Source: Sphingobacteriales bacterium JAD_PAG50586_3 (GTDB lineage Bacteria > Bacteroidota > Bacteroidia > CAMBQF01). Taken from it: DNA of 64,000 nucleotides. The DNA lies in the NCBI GenBank assembly GCA_023213195.1, contig CP096135.1:1010616-1074615 (forward strand). The letters are read 5' to 3'. Shown piece by piece: positions 10,338 through 20,285 of this stretch. Within the stretch, counting starts at the first letter, position 1. Each line of letters begins with the position of its first letter. The position numbers were made by a program, and so were the translations under genes. The notes beneath the pieces are model-generated. The model was not told the origin of the DNA, searched no databases, and saw nothing but the letters and a program-made list of their open reading frames with translations.

Positions 10338-10346
10338 GCGGCAAAT

Positions 10347-10362
10347 TTAAACAAACGTTTAA
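10347..10362. promoter_or_regulatory. Predicted TetR operator, copy B (before tetR)
   Basis: TTAAAC-AAAC-GTTTAA, 10 nt upstream of the proposed GTG start of tetR. Reading its complement gives exactly copy A. Confidence 0.65.
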
Positions 10363-10432
10363 TTAATTTTCACTCGTAGTATGTTTTAGAACATCAAATT
10401 GTATTAAGTATTTGATTGTCAATAATAAAAAA

Positions 10433-10448
10433 TTAAACACTTGTTTAG
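10433..10448. promoter_or_regulatory. Predicted TetR operator, copy C (tetR-rsmI gap)
   Basis: TTAAAC-ACTT-GTTTAG, same arms and spacing as copies A and B with one mismatch. It lies 40 nt upstream of the rsmI -33 element, so its main effect is probably on tetR. Confidence 0.5.
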
Positions 10449-10487
10449 TTGTGTGGGTTTAAAAACGTAAAAATTGATCATTGACCA

Positions 10488-10515
10488 TTGTGAATTGACA
10501 ATTGGGCTACCTTTG
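10488..10515 (+). promoter_or_regulatory. rsmI promoter inside an ATTGACCATTG-type repeat
   Basis: TTG (10488-10490), 17 nt, TACCTTTG (10508-10515). The box ends 5 nt before the ATG, so the transcript should be nearly leaderless. The -33 element is part of the repeat ATTGACCATTGTGAATTGAC. Confidence 0.65.
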
Positions 10516-10520
10516 CATCA

Positions 10521-11243
10521 ATGTCTAAGCTATACATAGTACCCACGCCCATTGGCAACCTTGATGATATAACCCTGCGTGCAGTTAAGGTATTGGGTAT
10601 GGTAGATATAATTTTGGCTGAAGATACCCGCAACACATCATTTCTGTTATCAAAATTGGGGATTGATAAAAAGCCTATATCGCACCACATGCATAATGAG
10701 CATAAAACGGTGGCAGGCTGGGCGGCACGCATTGCAGCCGGCGAGAGTTTAGCGTTAGTATCTGATGCCGGAACACCCGCCATTTCTGATCCTGGATTTT
10801 TATTGGTACGGGAGTGCCTGCGCAATGGGGTAGAGGTAGAGTGCCTGCCCGGACCTACAGCTTTTGTGCCTGCCCTTGTAAACTCAGGCTTGCCATGCGA
10901 TAGGTTTGTGTTTGAAGGCTTTCTTCCACCTAAAAAAGGCAGGCAAACAAAGTTTAAAGAGTTGGCTATTGAAGAGCGTACAATAGTGTTGTACGAAAGT
11001 CCGCACAAGCTGATAAAAACCCTTGGCGAGATGGTAGAATATTTTGGTGCCGACAGGCAAGCCTGCGTATCGCGCGAGCTGACCAAGATGTTTGAAGAAA
11101 ACCGCCGCGGCACTGTTGCCGAATTGTTTACGCATTATACATCCCACCCGCCCAAAGGCGAGATTGTTATTGTTATTGAAGGAGCAAAGGAACTAAAAAC
11201 TAAAAGAGAAAAACGAAAAGAGCAGGATGATGAAGAGGATTAA
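10521..11243 (+). CDS. rsmI: 16S rRNA (cytidine-1402 2'-O)-methyltransferase
   Basis: Protein of 240 residues starting KLYIVPTPIGNLDDITLRA, the diagnostic N-terminus of RsmI. SAM-binding motifs LALVSDAGTPAISDPG and VECLPGPTAFVPAL follow, then YESPHKL and SRELTK, all conserved. It methylates the ribose of C1402 in the decoding centre of the small ribosomal subunit. The gene is intact with a Lys/Glu/Asp-rich tail. Promoter at 10488-10515. It ends tail-to-tail with a small minus-strand membrane protein, the stop codons overlapping. Confidence 0.96.
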   Translation: MSKLYIVPTPIGNLDDITLRAVKVLGMVDIILAEDTRNTSFLLSKLGIDKKPISHHMHNEHKTVAGWAARIAAGESLALVSDAGTPAISDPGFLLVRECLRNGVEVECLPGPTAFVPALVNSGLPCDRFVFEGFLPPKKGRQTKFKELAIEERTIVLYESPHKLIKTLGEMVEYFGADRQACVSRELTKMFEENRRGTVAELFTHYTSHPPKGEIVIVIEGAKELKTKREKRKEQDDEED

Positions 11244-11457
11244 AGAATTTCTTCTTGAGGAGCTTTCTTGACCCAATAGTAATAAGCAATAGCACCTATG
11301 CCTGTAAAACCAATAAACCCTAGCCACGCGTATTTTTTATTTGTAGTTTCAAATGGGTGCTTAGCGGCATCAACCAGCATTTCAATCCAAAAAAGGCATA
11401 GAATACCAGTGCTGCTAATGCAAGCACAATAGTGGTTAATAGTGCTGCTAATACCAT
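11240..11457 (-). CDS. Small membrane protein resembling PLDc_N (frameshift)
   Basis: About 72 residues. From the ATG at 11457 it reads MVLAALLTTIVLALAALVFYAFF, then after removing one T from a T6 run (around 11388) continues WIEMLVDAAKHPF, KYAWLGFIGFTGIGAIAYYYWVKK to the stop at 11240. The pattern of a short helix, a Trp-rich motif before a basic stretch, Trp-Leu-Gly and a final helix ending Tyr-Tyr-hydrophobic-basic resembles the short PLDc_N membrane domain common in Bacteroidota. Role unknown. It starts 2 nt after the stop of the gene at 11981-11460, so the two are co-transcribed. Its last bases overlap the rsmI stop. Confidence 0.6.
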
Positions 11458-11459
11458 TG

Positions 11460-11981
11460 TTAAAATAGTTGGCGTGCCTCTTGCTTTAAATAATCTATGG
11501 CTACCTGCGTAGGCATTTTATCAACGCTCATAGATACTTCTAAAATAAGTTTACCTAAATCAACGCCCGATGCCTCGTCGGTAACGTTTATGGCGGCTGT
11601 GTTTACCAGTTTAATAGTTTCTTCTTTGGCGTTTTTAATAAGCTCCCATGCTCCGGGCGATACATACACCTGTTGAGACAGGTTGTGCTCATACTCGGTA
11701 CGTATGGCCTTTAAAAGCTCGGCCTGTAGCAACTTGGCACTCATGCCGCTTTTGTGCACACGGCTAACCAAATTACCTGTGCTAATGCGTTCTAAAAGTA
11801 TGGTTAAACGCTCGTAAGCCTGTAAACGCACTGGAGTTGTTAACCCCTGCGATTCGCGTTTAAACACCATATTACGGTGGTGGCGTTCGTTCTCTAAAAA
11901 CTTCTCAATTAATAAATAGGCGGTAGCTAACACTACAAGCGCCGGTAATATATACTTGGCTATTTCCCAAAGCTGCTCCAT
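11460..11981 (-). CDS. Membrane-anchored protein of unknown function
   Basis: Protein of 173 residues. A single N-terminal membrane segment (about residues 8-27, ILPALVVLATAYLLIEKFL) is followed by a soluble, largely helical domain (LQAYERLTILLERI, LLQAELLKAIRTEYEHN, DLGKLILEVSMSVDKMP). It has no signal peptidase site, so it stays anchored. I recognise it only as a type commonly conserved in Bacteroidota; no enzymatic motif is visible. Probably an operon with the small membrane protein downstream (2-nt gap). Frame intact. Confidence 0.7.
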   Translation of the reverse strand: MEQLWEIAKYILPALVVLATAYLLIEKFLENERHHRNMVFKRESQGLTTPVRLQAYERLTILLERISTGNLVSRVHKSGMSAKLLQAELLKAIRTEYEHNLSQQVYVSPGAWELIKNAKEETIKLVNTAAINVTDEASGVDLGKLILEVSMSVDKMPTQVAIDYLKQEARQLF

Positions 11982-12080
11982 GAATCTAAATTGGTTTGAA
12001 AGCGTAAAAGTAAGGGGTTGAACGGAAAAACAACAAACGGGTTATACTTAAATTAAAGTAATACCATTAGCGTGGTTAAA

Positions 12081-12976
12081 CTATGCGGTTGGCACCTGCT
12101 GTTTCTTTTGCTTTTCAATATCGGCACGCAGCTGCTTGGCTGTAAGCGTTGAGCCATCAGGGCTCCAACCCGGCGGCATAAAAAAGCGCTTTACTTTGTT
12201 CCAAAAGCCGTGGGTGTTTTTTACATCGTGTGCAATGTTAACATACTCATGTGTGGCTATTACCAGGGGTTGTAGCTTTCTACATTTTTGGTAAGGCCAT
12301 ATTTTACCGGTTCCTCGTCAAGCTCTTTTTGGTAAGTGCCAAACAGGCGGTCCCAAATAATAAGTATGCCGCCGTGGTTACGGTCTAGGTAAATAACATT
12401 GCTGGCATGGTGTACCCGGTGTGCCGATGGGGTGCTGAATATCCACTCTAAAAAACCTAAGCGGCGTATGCCCTCGGTATGTACCCAGTATTGGTATATC
12501 AGGCTAAACGACATTTGTACTACAATCATCCACGGTGGGAAACCTATTAACGGTAACCATAACCAAAAAGCGTATTTGTAGAAAAGTTCTGTCCAGCTTT
12601 GGCGCAAGGCTGTGGCCAGGTTGTAATGCATAGACGAGTGGTGATTTTCGTGCGCTGCCCAAAGAATGCGTATTTCGTGGCTTAGGCGGTGGTGCCAGTA
12701 AAAGCTGAAATCGTCAGCAAAAAATAATAATACCCACACCCACCAAACTGGCTCCAGGTTAAACAGGCGGTAATTCTCATAAATCCAAACGTAAAGAAGC
12801 AGGTACACAAACTTTACCCCAAAATTTATAACCAGGCTGCCTATGCCCATGGCAATGCTGGCAATAGAATCTTTAGTGTCGTACCACCCTTTGTTTTCTT
12901 TGTAATTTACAAATAGCTCTATAGCTATAAGCAATACAAAAAACGGTATGGCATAATATATCGGCTCAAAACCCAT
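12081..12976 (-). CDS. Fatty-acid-hydroxylase / sterol-desaturase family membrane enzyme (frameshift)
   Basis: Integral membrane di-iron oxygenase family; about 298 residues when joined. Histidine boxes: HHRLSH (about residues 94-99), HENHHSS and HRVHHASN, with four or five hydrophobic segments. Members hydroxylate or desaturate lipids or alkylglycerols using O2; the substrate here is unknown. The readable frame stops at 12260 after ESYNPW, but adding one C to the run at about 12266-12269 continues it as LVIATHEYVNIAHDVKNTHGFWNKVKRFF to the stop at 12081. That tail is typical of the family. A minus-strand TAACTTTG box (12996-13003) lies 20 nt before the start. Monocistronic. Confidence 0.87.
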
Positions 12977-12995
12977 TGTAAACTATTATTTGTTG

Positions 12996-13003
12996 CAAAG
13001 TTA
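12996..13003 (-). promoter_or_regulatory. -7 box of the desaturase-family gene
   Basis: Minus-strand TAACTTTG matches TAnnTTTG, 20 nt upstream of the start codon. No clear -33 TTG. Confidence 0.45.
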
Positions 13004-13324
13004 ACCATTGTACCTATTAAAAAAGATGACGAAAGTTTGTTTTTAATTGCCTTAAATAAAATCAATTATATAGCAATGCATCTTTTTTTAGAACAAAACC
13101 TGTTTGCACAGTGTTCCACATACAAAGACAATAGCTAGCTTATTTGTACTTGATATAAGAGAAGTGGTTTAAGAACTGACAGCCAAGAGAGGCTAACCCC
13201 TCCAACACAGGCGCAGGCCTTAACATCAATAACACAATCCCCGTTCTACAATGTAGGCCGGGGATTTTGTTTTAACTCAAATTCTCATGTTCCATTATCC
13301 CTATTATATTTGGAGAAAAAACAC
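13004..13324. other. Gene-free stretch with a terminator-like hairpin (possible small RNA)
   Basis: No open frame worth calling. It ends in a strong inverted repeat, AACACAATCCCCG (about 13228-13240) and CGGGGATTTTGTTTT (about 13259-13273), shaped like an intrinsic terminator although no gene precedes it on the plus strand. The preceding 130 nt (13100-13230) could be a small RNA, but I see no TAnnTTTG box in the right place. Confidence 0.35.
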
Positions 13325-14403
13325 ATGGGTTTTCTCAAAAATATATTTACCAAAGGCACGCAGCCGGTAAGAACCAATAGCAAGTTTTGGGATTGGTTTA
13401 AAGCCAACGAAAAGACTTTTTTTGGTGTAGTAAAAAATAATAAAGACATTGAAAGTAATTTCTTTCAAAAACTATCGACAAAGTTAGATGAGTTAAAAGA
13501 TGGGTTTTTCTTTTTGGCCGGAATGCTTAATGATAATACAGTAGAATTAATTATTACAGCAGATGGCAATATTAAAAACATAGTTTTTGCTGAGGAATTA
13601 GTAGCACAGGCACCATCAATTAAAGGCTGGAAATTTACTGCTCTTAAGCCGCCAATTGATGCAAATGTGGAGATGAACGGCTATAGTTTTAATAGCGAAG
13701 ATTTATTTTTCTACTCCAACGTCGATAAAAATTATCCTGACAAAATTGACATATCAATTATCCATAACGCTCTCACGGAAGAGAATAAAAATCAAATAGA
13801 AACAGGAGTATACGTTTTTTTAGATAACTATTTAGGCGAGTTAAATTTTGTAAACACCATTGATAATATAGATGTAATTGCTAGAAACGAAGCTACAGAT
13901 GATTTAGTACCTATTACAAAACTTAAAGACTTTCTTATATGGAGAGAGAAAGAATTTGTAGAAAAATATGATGGGGTGAGATACAATACTGTTGATGATG
14001 AGCATGCCGTAATGGAAGCGGAATTAGAAAGCGGGAACAGGCTTATAGCTACCGTTAATACCAAGCTGTTAGAGTGGGACAGTAAACCATCGCACCCATG
14101 GATAGCAGTGTTAATTATTAAGTATAAAGGCAGTGGCGGAATGCCGGATAAAAAAGATCAGGAAATATTATACACTATTCAGGAAGATGTTGAAAAAGAG
14201 TTGGCAGACAAAGATGGATATCTTACTGTAGGCAGGCAAACAGCTAAAAATGAACGCGAGATTTATTTTGCTTGTAAAGAATTTCGTAAACCATCAAAAG
14301 TCCTCTTCAACATAGAAAAAAATATGCCACTAAGTATAGCGTAGAATATGTCATTTATAAAGACAAGTACTGGCAATCTTTTGAGCGGTTTAGCAGAAGA
14401 TAA
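13325..14403 (+). CDS. DUF695-like protein (frameshift near C-terminus)
   Basis: About 358 residues, soluble, no signal peptide. The second half carries the pattern I associate with DUF695: PITKLKDFLIW, a Glu-Leu-rich strand, HPWIAVLIIKYKG, DGYLTVGRQTAKNEREIYFACKEF. The readable frame stops at 14343 with NMPLSIA. Removing one A from the run at about 14318-14324 continues it as KKYATKYSVEYVIYKDKYWQSFERF to a stop at 14401, a fitting end with the conserved Asp-Lys-Tyr-Trp. A TTG at 13310 is in frame, but the ATG at 13325 is the more likely start. Function unknown. A strong hairpin terminator follows. Confidence 0.72.
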
Positions 14404-14411
14404 AAGAAAGG

Positions 14412-14446
14412 AACTACCCCACTTGCAAAAGTGCTTAGGGGTAGTT
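14412..14446. terminator. Bidirectional terminator between DUF695-like and collagen-like genes
   Basis: AACTACCCC / GGGGTAGTT stem with inner ACTT-GCAA-AAGT pairing and T-rich flank; serves two converging genes. Confidence 0.75.
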
Positions 14447-14460
14447 TGTTGTATAGATTG

Positions 14461-17400
14461 TTAAAACACTACCCAGGCTGTACCATTATAGTAAGCCATT
14501 TGGTTTAAAGTAGTATCGTACACCATAAGGCCTGCAGCAGGGGCTGCAATAGCAAGGCGTTGTGTGGTAGTCATACGCGGCGGTAAAAAGCCCTGTGTTG
14601 TGCTGGTTATATCAACTATCGCACTTGCCGATGGCGTAGTAGTACCAATACAAATAGTACCGTTGCCAGCAGTATTTTTTATGCGCATACGTTCTATAAG
14701 CTGTGTCCTAAAAACAAGGTCTTGTCCATCACGCGTTCCTACAAAGTTTGTTGAAGGGCTGGTTAACAGGTTTCCTAGAGTTGTCCATGCGTTACTACTA
14801 CTTGTAATAGTAGATGGTATGCTGGTATTGATAACAAACTGGCCTTGCCCGTTAAATGTTGAAGAGGTAATTGTCCAGTTTGAACCATCTGCCCCGCTGG
14901 GGCCGGTTGGTCCTGTTGCCCCGGCTGAGCCTGTAGCACCTGTGGCTCCTGAACCCGCAGGGCCTGTAGCGCCTGCAGGACCTGTGGCCCCTGCAGCACC
15001 TGTTGGGCCTGTTGCTCCTGCACCTGTAGGTCCGGTAACGCCAACCCCGGTAGGGCCGGTAGCACCATTAGTTCCATTAGTACCAGTAGGTCCGGTTGGT
15101 CCAGCTGCGCCTGTGCTTCCTGCACCTGTTGGTCCCGTAGGACCAGTAACACCCACGCCGGTTGGACCAGTTGCCCCTGTAGAGCCGTTGGTTCCGTTTG
15201 TACCATTGGCACCTGTTGGTCCTGTTGGACCAGCCGCACCTGTTGCACCATTAGCGCCGTTTGTGCCATTGGCTCCCGTAGCACCCGCAGGACCAGTTGC
15301 CCCTGTTGCGCCATTGGTTCCGTTTGTACCATTGGCACCTGTTGGTCCAGTTGGACCAGCCGCGCCTGTTGCACCATTAGCGCCGTTTGTGCCATTGGCT
15401 CCCGTAGCACCTGCAGGGCCAGTAGCTCCTGTAGCGCCGTTGGTTCCGTTTGTACCATTGGCACCTGTCGGTCCGGTAGTTCCAACACCCGTAGGTCCTG
15501 TTACTCCAACACCAGTAGGCCCGGTTGCACCAACACCAGTAGGCCCTGTAATTCCTACACCTGTCGGCCCAGTAGGTCCGGCAGCGCCAGTAGTTCCAAT
15601 GCCTGTTGGTCCGGTTACTCCTACACCAGTAGGTCCTGTAATTCCAATTCCTGTTGGACCCGTAGGTCCGGCAGCACCAGTTGTTCCAGCACCGGTTGGT
15701 CCCGTAGGTCCTGTTGCACCAACACCTGTTGGGCCTGTAATTCCAATTCCTGTTGGACCAGTAGGTCCAGCTGCGCCTGTGCTTCCTGCACCTGTTGGTC
15801 CCGTAGGACCAGTAACACCCACGCCGGTTGGACCAGTTGCCCCTGTAGAGCCGTTGGTTCCGTTTGTACCATTGGCACCTGTTGGTCCAGTTGGACCAGC
15901 CGCGCCTGTTGCACCATTAGCGCCGTTTGTGCCATTGGCTCCCGTAGCACCTGCAGGGCCTGTAGCTCCTGTAGAGCCATTGGTTCCGTTTGTACCATTG
16001 GCACCTGTTGGTCCTGTTGGACCAGCTGCGCCTGTTGCACCATTAGAACCGTTTGTGCCATTGGCTCCCGTAGCACCTGCAAGGCCAGTAGCCCCAGTAG
16101 AGCCGTTGGTTCCGTTTGTGCCATTGGCACCGGTCGGTCCTGTTGGTCCTGCAGCGCCTGTTGTTCCAGCGCCGGTTGGTCCTGTCGGACCGGTAGTTCC
16201 AACACCCGTAGGTCCTGTTACTCCAACACCAGTAGGTCCTGTTGCACCTACACCAGTTGGTCCTGTAGGACCAGTAACACCATCTATGCCATTCGTTCCG
16301 TTTGTACCATTGGCACCTGTCGCTCCTGTTACTCCAACACCAGTAGGTCCAGTTGGACCAGCAGCACCGGTTGTTCCGATACCTGTTGGTCCTGTAGGGC
16401 CAGTAATACCATCTATACCATTTGTGCCATTGGCACCTGTCGGACCGGTTACACCAATACCTGTAGGTCCTGTTGCACCTACACCAGTTGGTCCTGTAGG
16501 ACCAGTAACACCATCTATGCCATTCGTTCCGTTTGTACCATTGGCACCTGTCGCTCCTGTTACTCCAACACCAGTAGGTCCAGTTGGACCTGCAGCGCCT
16601 GTAGTTCCGATACCTGTTGGTCCTGTAGGACCAGTTGTACCAACACCTGTTGGGCCTGTAATTCCAATTCCTGTTGGACCAGTAGGTCCAGAAGCGCCAG
16701 TTGTTCCTGCACCGGTTGGTCCTGTCGGACCAGTAGCCCCAACACCTGTAGGTCCGGTAGCGCCGGGAGTTCCGTTTATTCCATCAGCACCAGTAGGTCC
16801 AGTTGGACCAGCAGCACCGGTTGTTCCGATACCTGTTGGTCCTGTAGGGCCAGTAATACCATCTATACCATTTGTGCCATTGGCACCTGTCGGACCGGTT
16901 ACACCAATACCTGTAGGTCCTGTTGCACCTACACCAGTTGGACCAGTAGCACCGGGAGTTCCGTTAGCGCCATCAGCACCCGTAGGTCCTGTAATTCCTA
17001 TACCTGTTGGACCAGTAGGTCCTGCCGCGCCGGTTGTTCCAGCGCCGGTTGGTCCTGTCGGTCCAGTTGTACCAACACCCGTAGGTCCTGTTACTCCAAC
17101 ACCAGTAGGCCCAGTAGCACCAACACCTGTTGGTCCTGTAGGGCCAGTAATACCATCTATACCATTTGTGCCATTGGCACCTGTCGGACCGGTTACTCCA
17201 ACACCAGTAGGTCCGGTTGGACCTGCTGCACCAGTTGTTCCAATACCTGTAGGTCCGGTTGGACCTGCTGCGCCAGTTGTTCCGATACCTGTTGGTCCTG
17301 TAGGACCTGTAACTCCATCTATGCCATTCGTTCCGTTTGTGCCATTGGCACCTGTAGGTCCTGTTACACCCACACCAGTAGGCCCGGTTGGACCTGCTGC

Positions 17401-20025
17401 ACCAGTTGTTCCAATACCTGTAGGTCCGGTTGGACCTGCTGCGCCAGTTGTTCCGATACCTGTTGGTCCTGTAGGACCTGTAACTCCATCTATGCCATTC
17501 GTTCCGTTTGTGCCATTGGCACCTGTAGGTCCTGTTACACCCACACCAGTAGGCCCGGTTACACCCACACCTGTTGGACCGGTAATACCGGGAGTTCCAT
17601 TTGCACCCGTAGGTCCCGTAGCACCGGGAGTTCCGTTAGCACCATCAGCACCTGAAGGCCCTGTTGGCCCAGTAAAACCTGCACCGGTAGGTCCAGTAGG
17701 TCCGGTAGCACCGGGAGTCCCATTAATTCCATCAATACCCGATGGTCCTGTTGGTCCGGTAACGCCTGCACCCGTTGGTCCAGTTATGCCAACACCAGTA
17801 GGACCGGTAGCACCGGGAGTTCCGTTAGCGCCATCAGCACCTGATGGTCCTGTTGGCCCAGTAAAACCTGCACCGGTAGGTCCAGTAATACCAGGAGTTC
17901 CATTTGCACCCGTGGGTCCCGTAGCACCGGGAGTTCCATTTATTCCATCAACACCTGAAGGCCCTGTTGGTCCTGTTACACCCACACCTGTTGGACCGGT
18001 AATACCGGGAGTTCCATTTGCACCCGTAGGTCCCGTAGCACCGGGAGTTCCATTTATTCCATCAACACCTGAAGGCCCTGTAGGTCCTGTTACACCCACA
18101 CCAGTAGGCCCGGTTACTCCAACACCAGTAGGTCCGGTAGCACCGGGAGTTCCATTTATTCCATCAATACCTGAAGGTCCTGTAGGGCCTGTAACGCCAG
18201 CACCTGTTGGTCCGGTAATACCAGGAGTTCCATTTGCACCCGTGGGTCCCGTAGCACCGGGAGTTCCGTTAGCACCATCAGCACCTGATGGTCCTGTTAC
18301 ACCCACACCAGTAGGCCCGGTTACTCCAACACCTGTAGGTCCTGTAGCACCGGGTGTTCCGTTAATTCCATCAATACCCGATGGTCCTGTAGGTCCGGTA
18401 ACGCCAGCACCGGTTGGGCCGGTAATTCCTATACCTGTAGGTCCTGTAGCACCGGGTGTTCCATTAATACCATCAATACCCGAAGGTCCTGTTGGGCCTG
18501 TAACGCCAGCACCGGTAGGGCCGGTAATTCCTATACCTGTAGGTCCCGTAGCACCGGGAGTCCCATTAATTCCATCAATACCCGATGGTCCTGTTGGTCC
18601 GGTAACGCCTGCACCCGTTGGTCCGGTAATACCAGGAGTTCCATTTGCACCCGTGGGTCCCGTAGCACCGGGAGTTCCGTTTATTCCATCAATACCTGAT
18701 GGTCCGGTTGGTCCGGTAACGCCAGCGCCCGTTGGTCCGGTTACTCCAACACCAGTAGGTCCCGTAGCACCGGGGGTTCCGTTAATTCCATCAATACCCG
18801 AAGGTCCTGTTGGGCCTGTAACGCCTGCACCTGTTGGTCCGGTTATTCCAATACCAGTAGGTCCAGTAGCACCGGGAGTTCCATTTATACCATCAGCACC
18901 CGAAGGGCCTGTTGGGCCTATAGGGCCGGGTATGCCTACACCATTGCCGGTAGGGCCTATTGGTCCTGTTATTCCATCTAAGCCATTTGCACCGGTTGGG
19001 CCTGTAATTCCTACACCAGTAGGTCCGGTAGCACCGGGAGTTCCATTTATACCATCAGCACCCGAAGGGCCTGTTGGGCCTGTAACGCCAGCACCCGTTG
19101 GTCCGGTTATGCCAGCACCTGTTGGACCGGTAGGCCCAGGTATTCCATTAGTACCATCAGCACCCGAAGGACCTGTTGGGCCTATAGGGCCTGGTATGCC
19201 TACACCATTGCCGGTAGGGCCTATGGGGCCTGTAGGTCCAGTTATTCCGTCTAAGCCGTTTGCGCCCGTTGGTCCTGCGGGGCCTGTAATGCCATCAGCA
19301 CCTGCAGGTCCTTGAATACCTTGCGGGCCTTGTATGCCTGCACCGGTTGCACCTGTTGGTCCTGTAACACCGGGTAACCCATCGGCACCTGTTGGACCTG
19401 TGGCACCATCAAGCCCGTTTACCCCATCGTTGCCATTAACACCATTTATACCGTTAGTTCCTGCAGCACCTGTCGGTCCGGTGGGTCCTTGCAAACCTGC
19501 CCCGGTAGGGCCCGTAGCTCCGGGTATTCCATTAGTGCCGGGTAAGCCTTGCGGACCGGTTGGCCCAGTAGTTCCCTGTCCGGCTGGACCTGTTGGGCCT
19601 GTTGGCCCCGGGTTTGTAGAGCTGCCAGAGTATAAAGCATACGGAACAGACCATAATTGCATAGTGCCCATATTAATAAAGCCACCACCAATATTTACCC
19701 TGATATTTACATAATGATTGCCTGAACCCCAATTGATATTTTGAAATTGGCCCAAATCTACCTGAGGTGCCTTACCGATTACCAGATTGAAAAGCCCAAA
19801 CTGGTTAGTAGTTATACCTGTGTGCGTTTCCTGATATTCTACGGCTAATGCAGGGTCTAGTATTTGAACCTGCACAACCATTTGCTGGTTGGCAATAATA
19901 AAGCCTGTGTTATCGCGTGCTACAGCTTGGTAGTTTATGCCCTGCGGAGGAGCCTGCGCAATTACTTCTGCTGAAATTAAAAAGACTACTAAACTTATAA
20001 ATAAGCGGAAAAGAATCCGTTTCAT
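14461..20025 (-). CDS. Giant secreted collagen-like protein
   Basis: Protein of about 1854 residues. I start it at the ATG at 20025 because a signal peptide follows ([23 protein letters not shown]); a longer in-frame start at 20094 would bury it. Order: signal; N-terminal domain of about 110 residues ([19 protein letters not shown]... [11 protein letters not shown]), common in Bacteroidota collagen-like and adhesin-like proteins; about 1570 residues of Gly-X-Y (about residues 138-1712), dominated by GPT, GAT, GIN and GTP triplets; C-terminal globular domain with [17 protein letters not shown] and [22 protein letters not shown]. Dozens of regularly placed Gly-X-Gly interruptions (GVGVTG, GAGVTG, GIGTTG) break the triplet phase. 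Probably a trimeric surface fibre; Thr-rich GPT could be glycosylated as in Bacillus BclA (inference). No T9SS domain. The reverse frame is also open, an effect of GGNCCN repeats. Confidence 0.9.
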   Translation of the reverse strand: MKRILFRLFISLVVFLISAEVIAQAPPQGINYQAVARDNTGFIIANQQMVVQVQILDPALAVEYQETHTGITTNQFGLFNLVIGKAPQVDLGQFQNINWGSGNHYVNIRVNIGGGFINMGTMQLWSVPYALYSGSSTNPGPTGPTGPAGQGTTGPTGPQGLPGTNGIPGATGPTGAGLQGPTGPTGAAGTNGINGVNGNDGVNGLDGATGPTGADGLPGVTGPTGATGAGIQGPQGIQGPAGADGITGPAGPTGANGLDGITGPTGPIGPTGNGVGIPGPIGPTGPSGADGTNGIPGPTGPTGAGITGPTGAGVTGPTGPSGADGINGTPGATGPTGVGITGPTGANGLDGITGPIGPTGNGVGIPGPIGPTGPSGADGINGTPGATGPTGIGITGPTGAGVTGPTGPSGIDGINGTPGATGPTGVGVTGPTGAGVTGPTGPSGIDGINGTPGATGPTGANGTPGITGPTGAGVTGPTGPSGIDGINGTPGATGPTGIGITGPTGAGVTGPTGPSGIDGINGTPGATGPTGIGITGPTGAGVTGPTGPSGIDGINGTPGATGPTGVGVTGPTGVGVTGPSGADGANGTPGATGPTGANGTPGITGPTGAGVTGPTGPSGIDGINGTPGATGPTGVGVTGPTGVGVTGPTGPSGVDGINGTPGATGPTGANGTPGITGPTGVGVTGPTGPSGVDGINGTPGATGPTGANGTPGITGPTGAGFTGPTGPSGADGANGTPGATGPTGVGITGPTGAGVTGPTGPSGIDGINGTPGATGPTGPTGAGFTGPTGPSGADGANGTPGATGPTGANGTPGITGPTGVGVTGPTGVGVTGPTGANGTNGTNGIDGVTGPTGPTGIGTTGAAGPTGPTGIGTTGAAGPTGPTGVGVTGPTGANGTNGTNGIDGVTGPTGPTGIGTTGAAGPTGPTGIGTTGAAGPTGPTGVGVTGPTGANGTNGIDGITGPTGPTGVGATGPTGVGVTGPTGVGTTGPTGPTGAGTTGAAGPTGPTGIGITGPTGADGANGTPGATGPTGVGATGPTGIGVTGPTGANGTNGIDGITGPTGPTGIGTTGAAGPTGPTGADGINGTPGATGPTGVGATGPTGPTGAGTTGASGPTGPTGIGITGPTGVGTTGPTGPTGIGTTGAAGPTGPTGVGVTGATGANGTNGTNGIDGVTGPTGPTGVGATGPTGIGVTGPTGANGTNGIDGITGPTGPTGIGTTGAAGPTGPTGVGVTGATGANGTNGTNGIDGVTGPTGPTGVGATGPTGVGVTGPTGVGTTGPTGPTGAGTTGAAGPTGPTGANGTNGTNGSTGATGLAGATGANGTNGSNGATGAAGPTGPTGANGTNGTNGSTGATGPAGATGANGTNGANGATGAAGPTGPTGANGTNGTNGSTGATGPTGVGVTGPTGPTGAGSTGAAGPTGPTGIGITGPTGVGATGPTGPTGAGTTGAAGPTGPTGIGITGPTGVGVTGPTGIGTTGAAGPTGPTGVGITGPTGVGATGPTGVGVTGPTGVGTTGPTGANGTNGTNGATGATGPAGATGANGTNGANGATGAAGPTGPTGANGTNGTNGATGATGPAGATGANGTNGANGATGAAGPTGPTGANGTNGTNGSTGATGPTGVGVTGPTGPTGAGSTGAAGPTGPTGTNGTNGATGPTGVGVTGPTGAGATGPTGAAGATGPAGATGPAGSGATGATGSAGATGPTGPSGADGSNWTITSSTFNGQGQFVINTSIPSTITSSSNAWTTLGNLLTSPSTNFVGTRDGQDLVFRTQLIERMRIKNTAGNGTICIGTTTPSASAIVDITSTTQGFLPPRMTTTQRLAIAAPAAGLMVYDTTLNQMAYYNGTAWVVF

Positions 20026-20215
20026 AATAAACTTTACAGTTACTAAAACAATTACATAAGACGTAAAGATAGCAATTTTAGGGCAATTGACCATGAAATT
20101 TGGGTTAGATTTTTGTTGATTATCAGTTAACGTTACCTCAGCACTCTGCTTTTTTTCTTCATTTTACAATAAAAGTCTACTTTTTTGCCTATAAACATTA
20201 AATTTAGGGGGTATG

Positions 20216-20245
20216 TTGTAAAAAAGCATACTTTTTTTACCTTTG
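20216..20245 (+). promoter_or_regulatory. Promoter of the type III glutamine synthetase gene
   Basis: TTG (20216-20218), 19 nt, TACCTTTG (20238-20245): a full Bacteroidota consensus, 40 nt before the ATG. Confidence 0.75.
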
Positions 20246-20285
20246 CCCCTATTAAAACACCCCCTTCAAACAAAAAAATATAAAA

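Noticed and set aside
14564..19315. A 1583-codon open frame on the plus strand, Pro/Val-rich ([11 protein letters not shown])
   Set aside because: It is the exact reverse of the collagen-like gene. GGNCCN repeats contain no stop triplets in that frame, and there is no signal peptide, domain or promoter on this strand.
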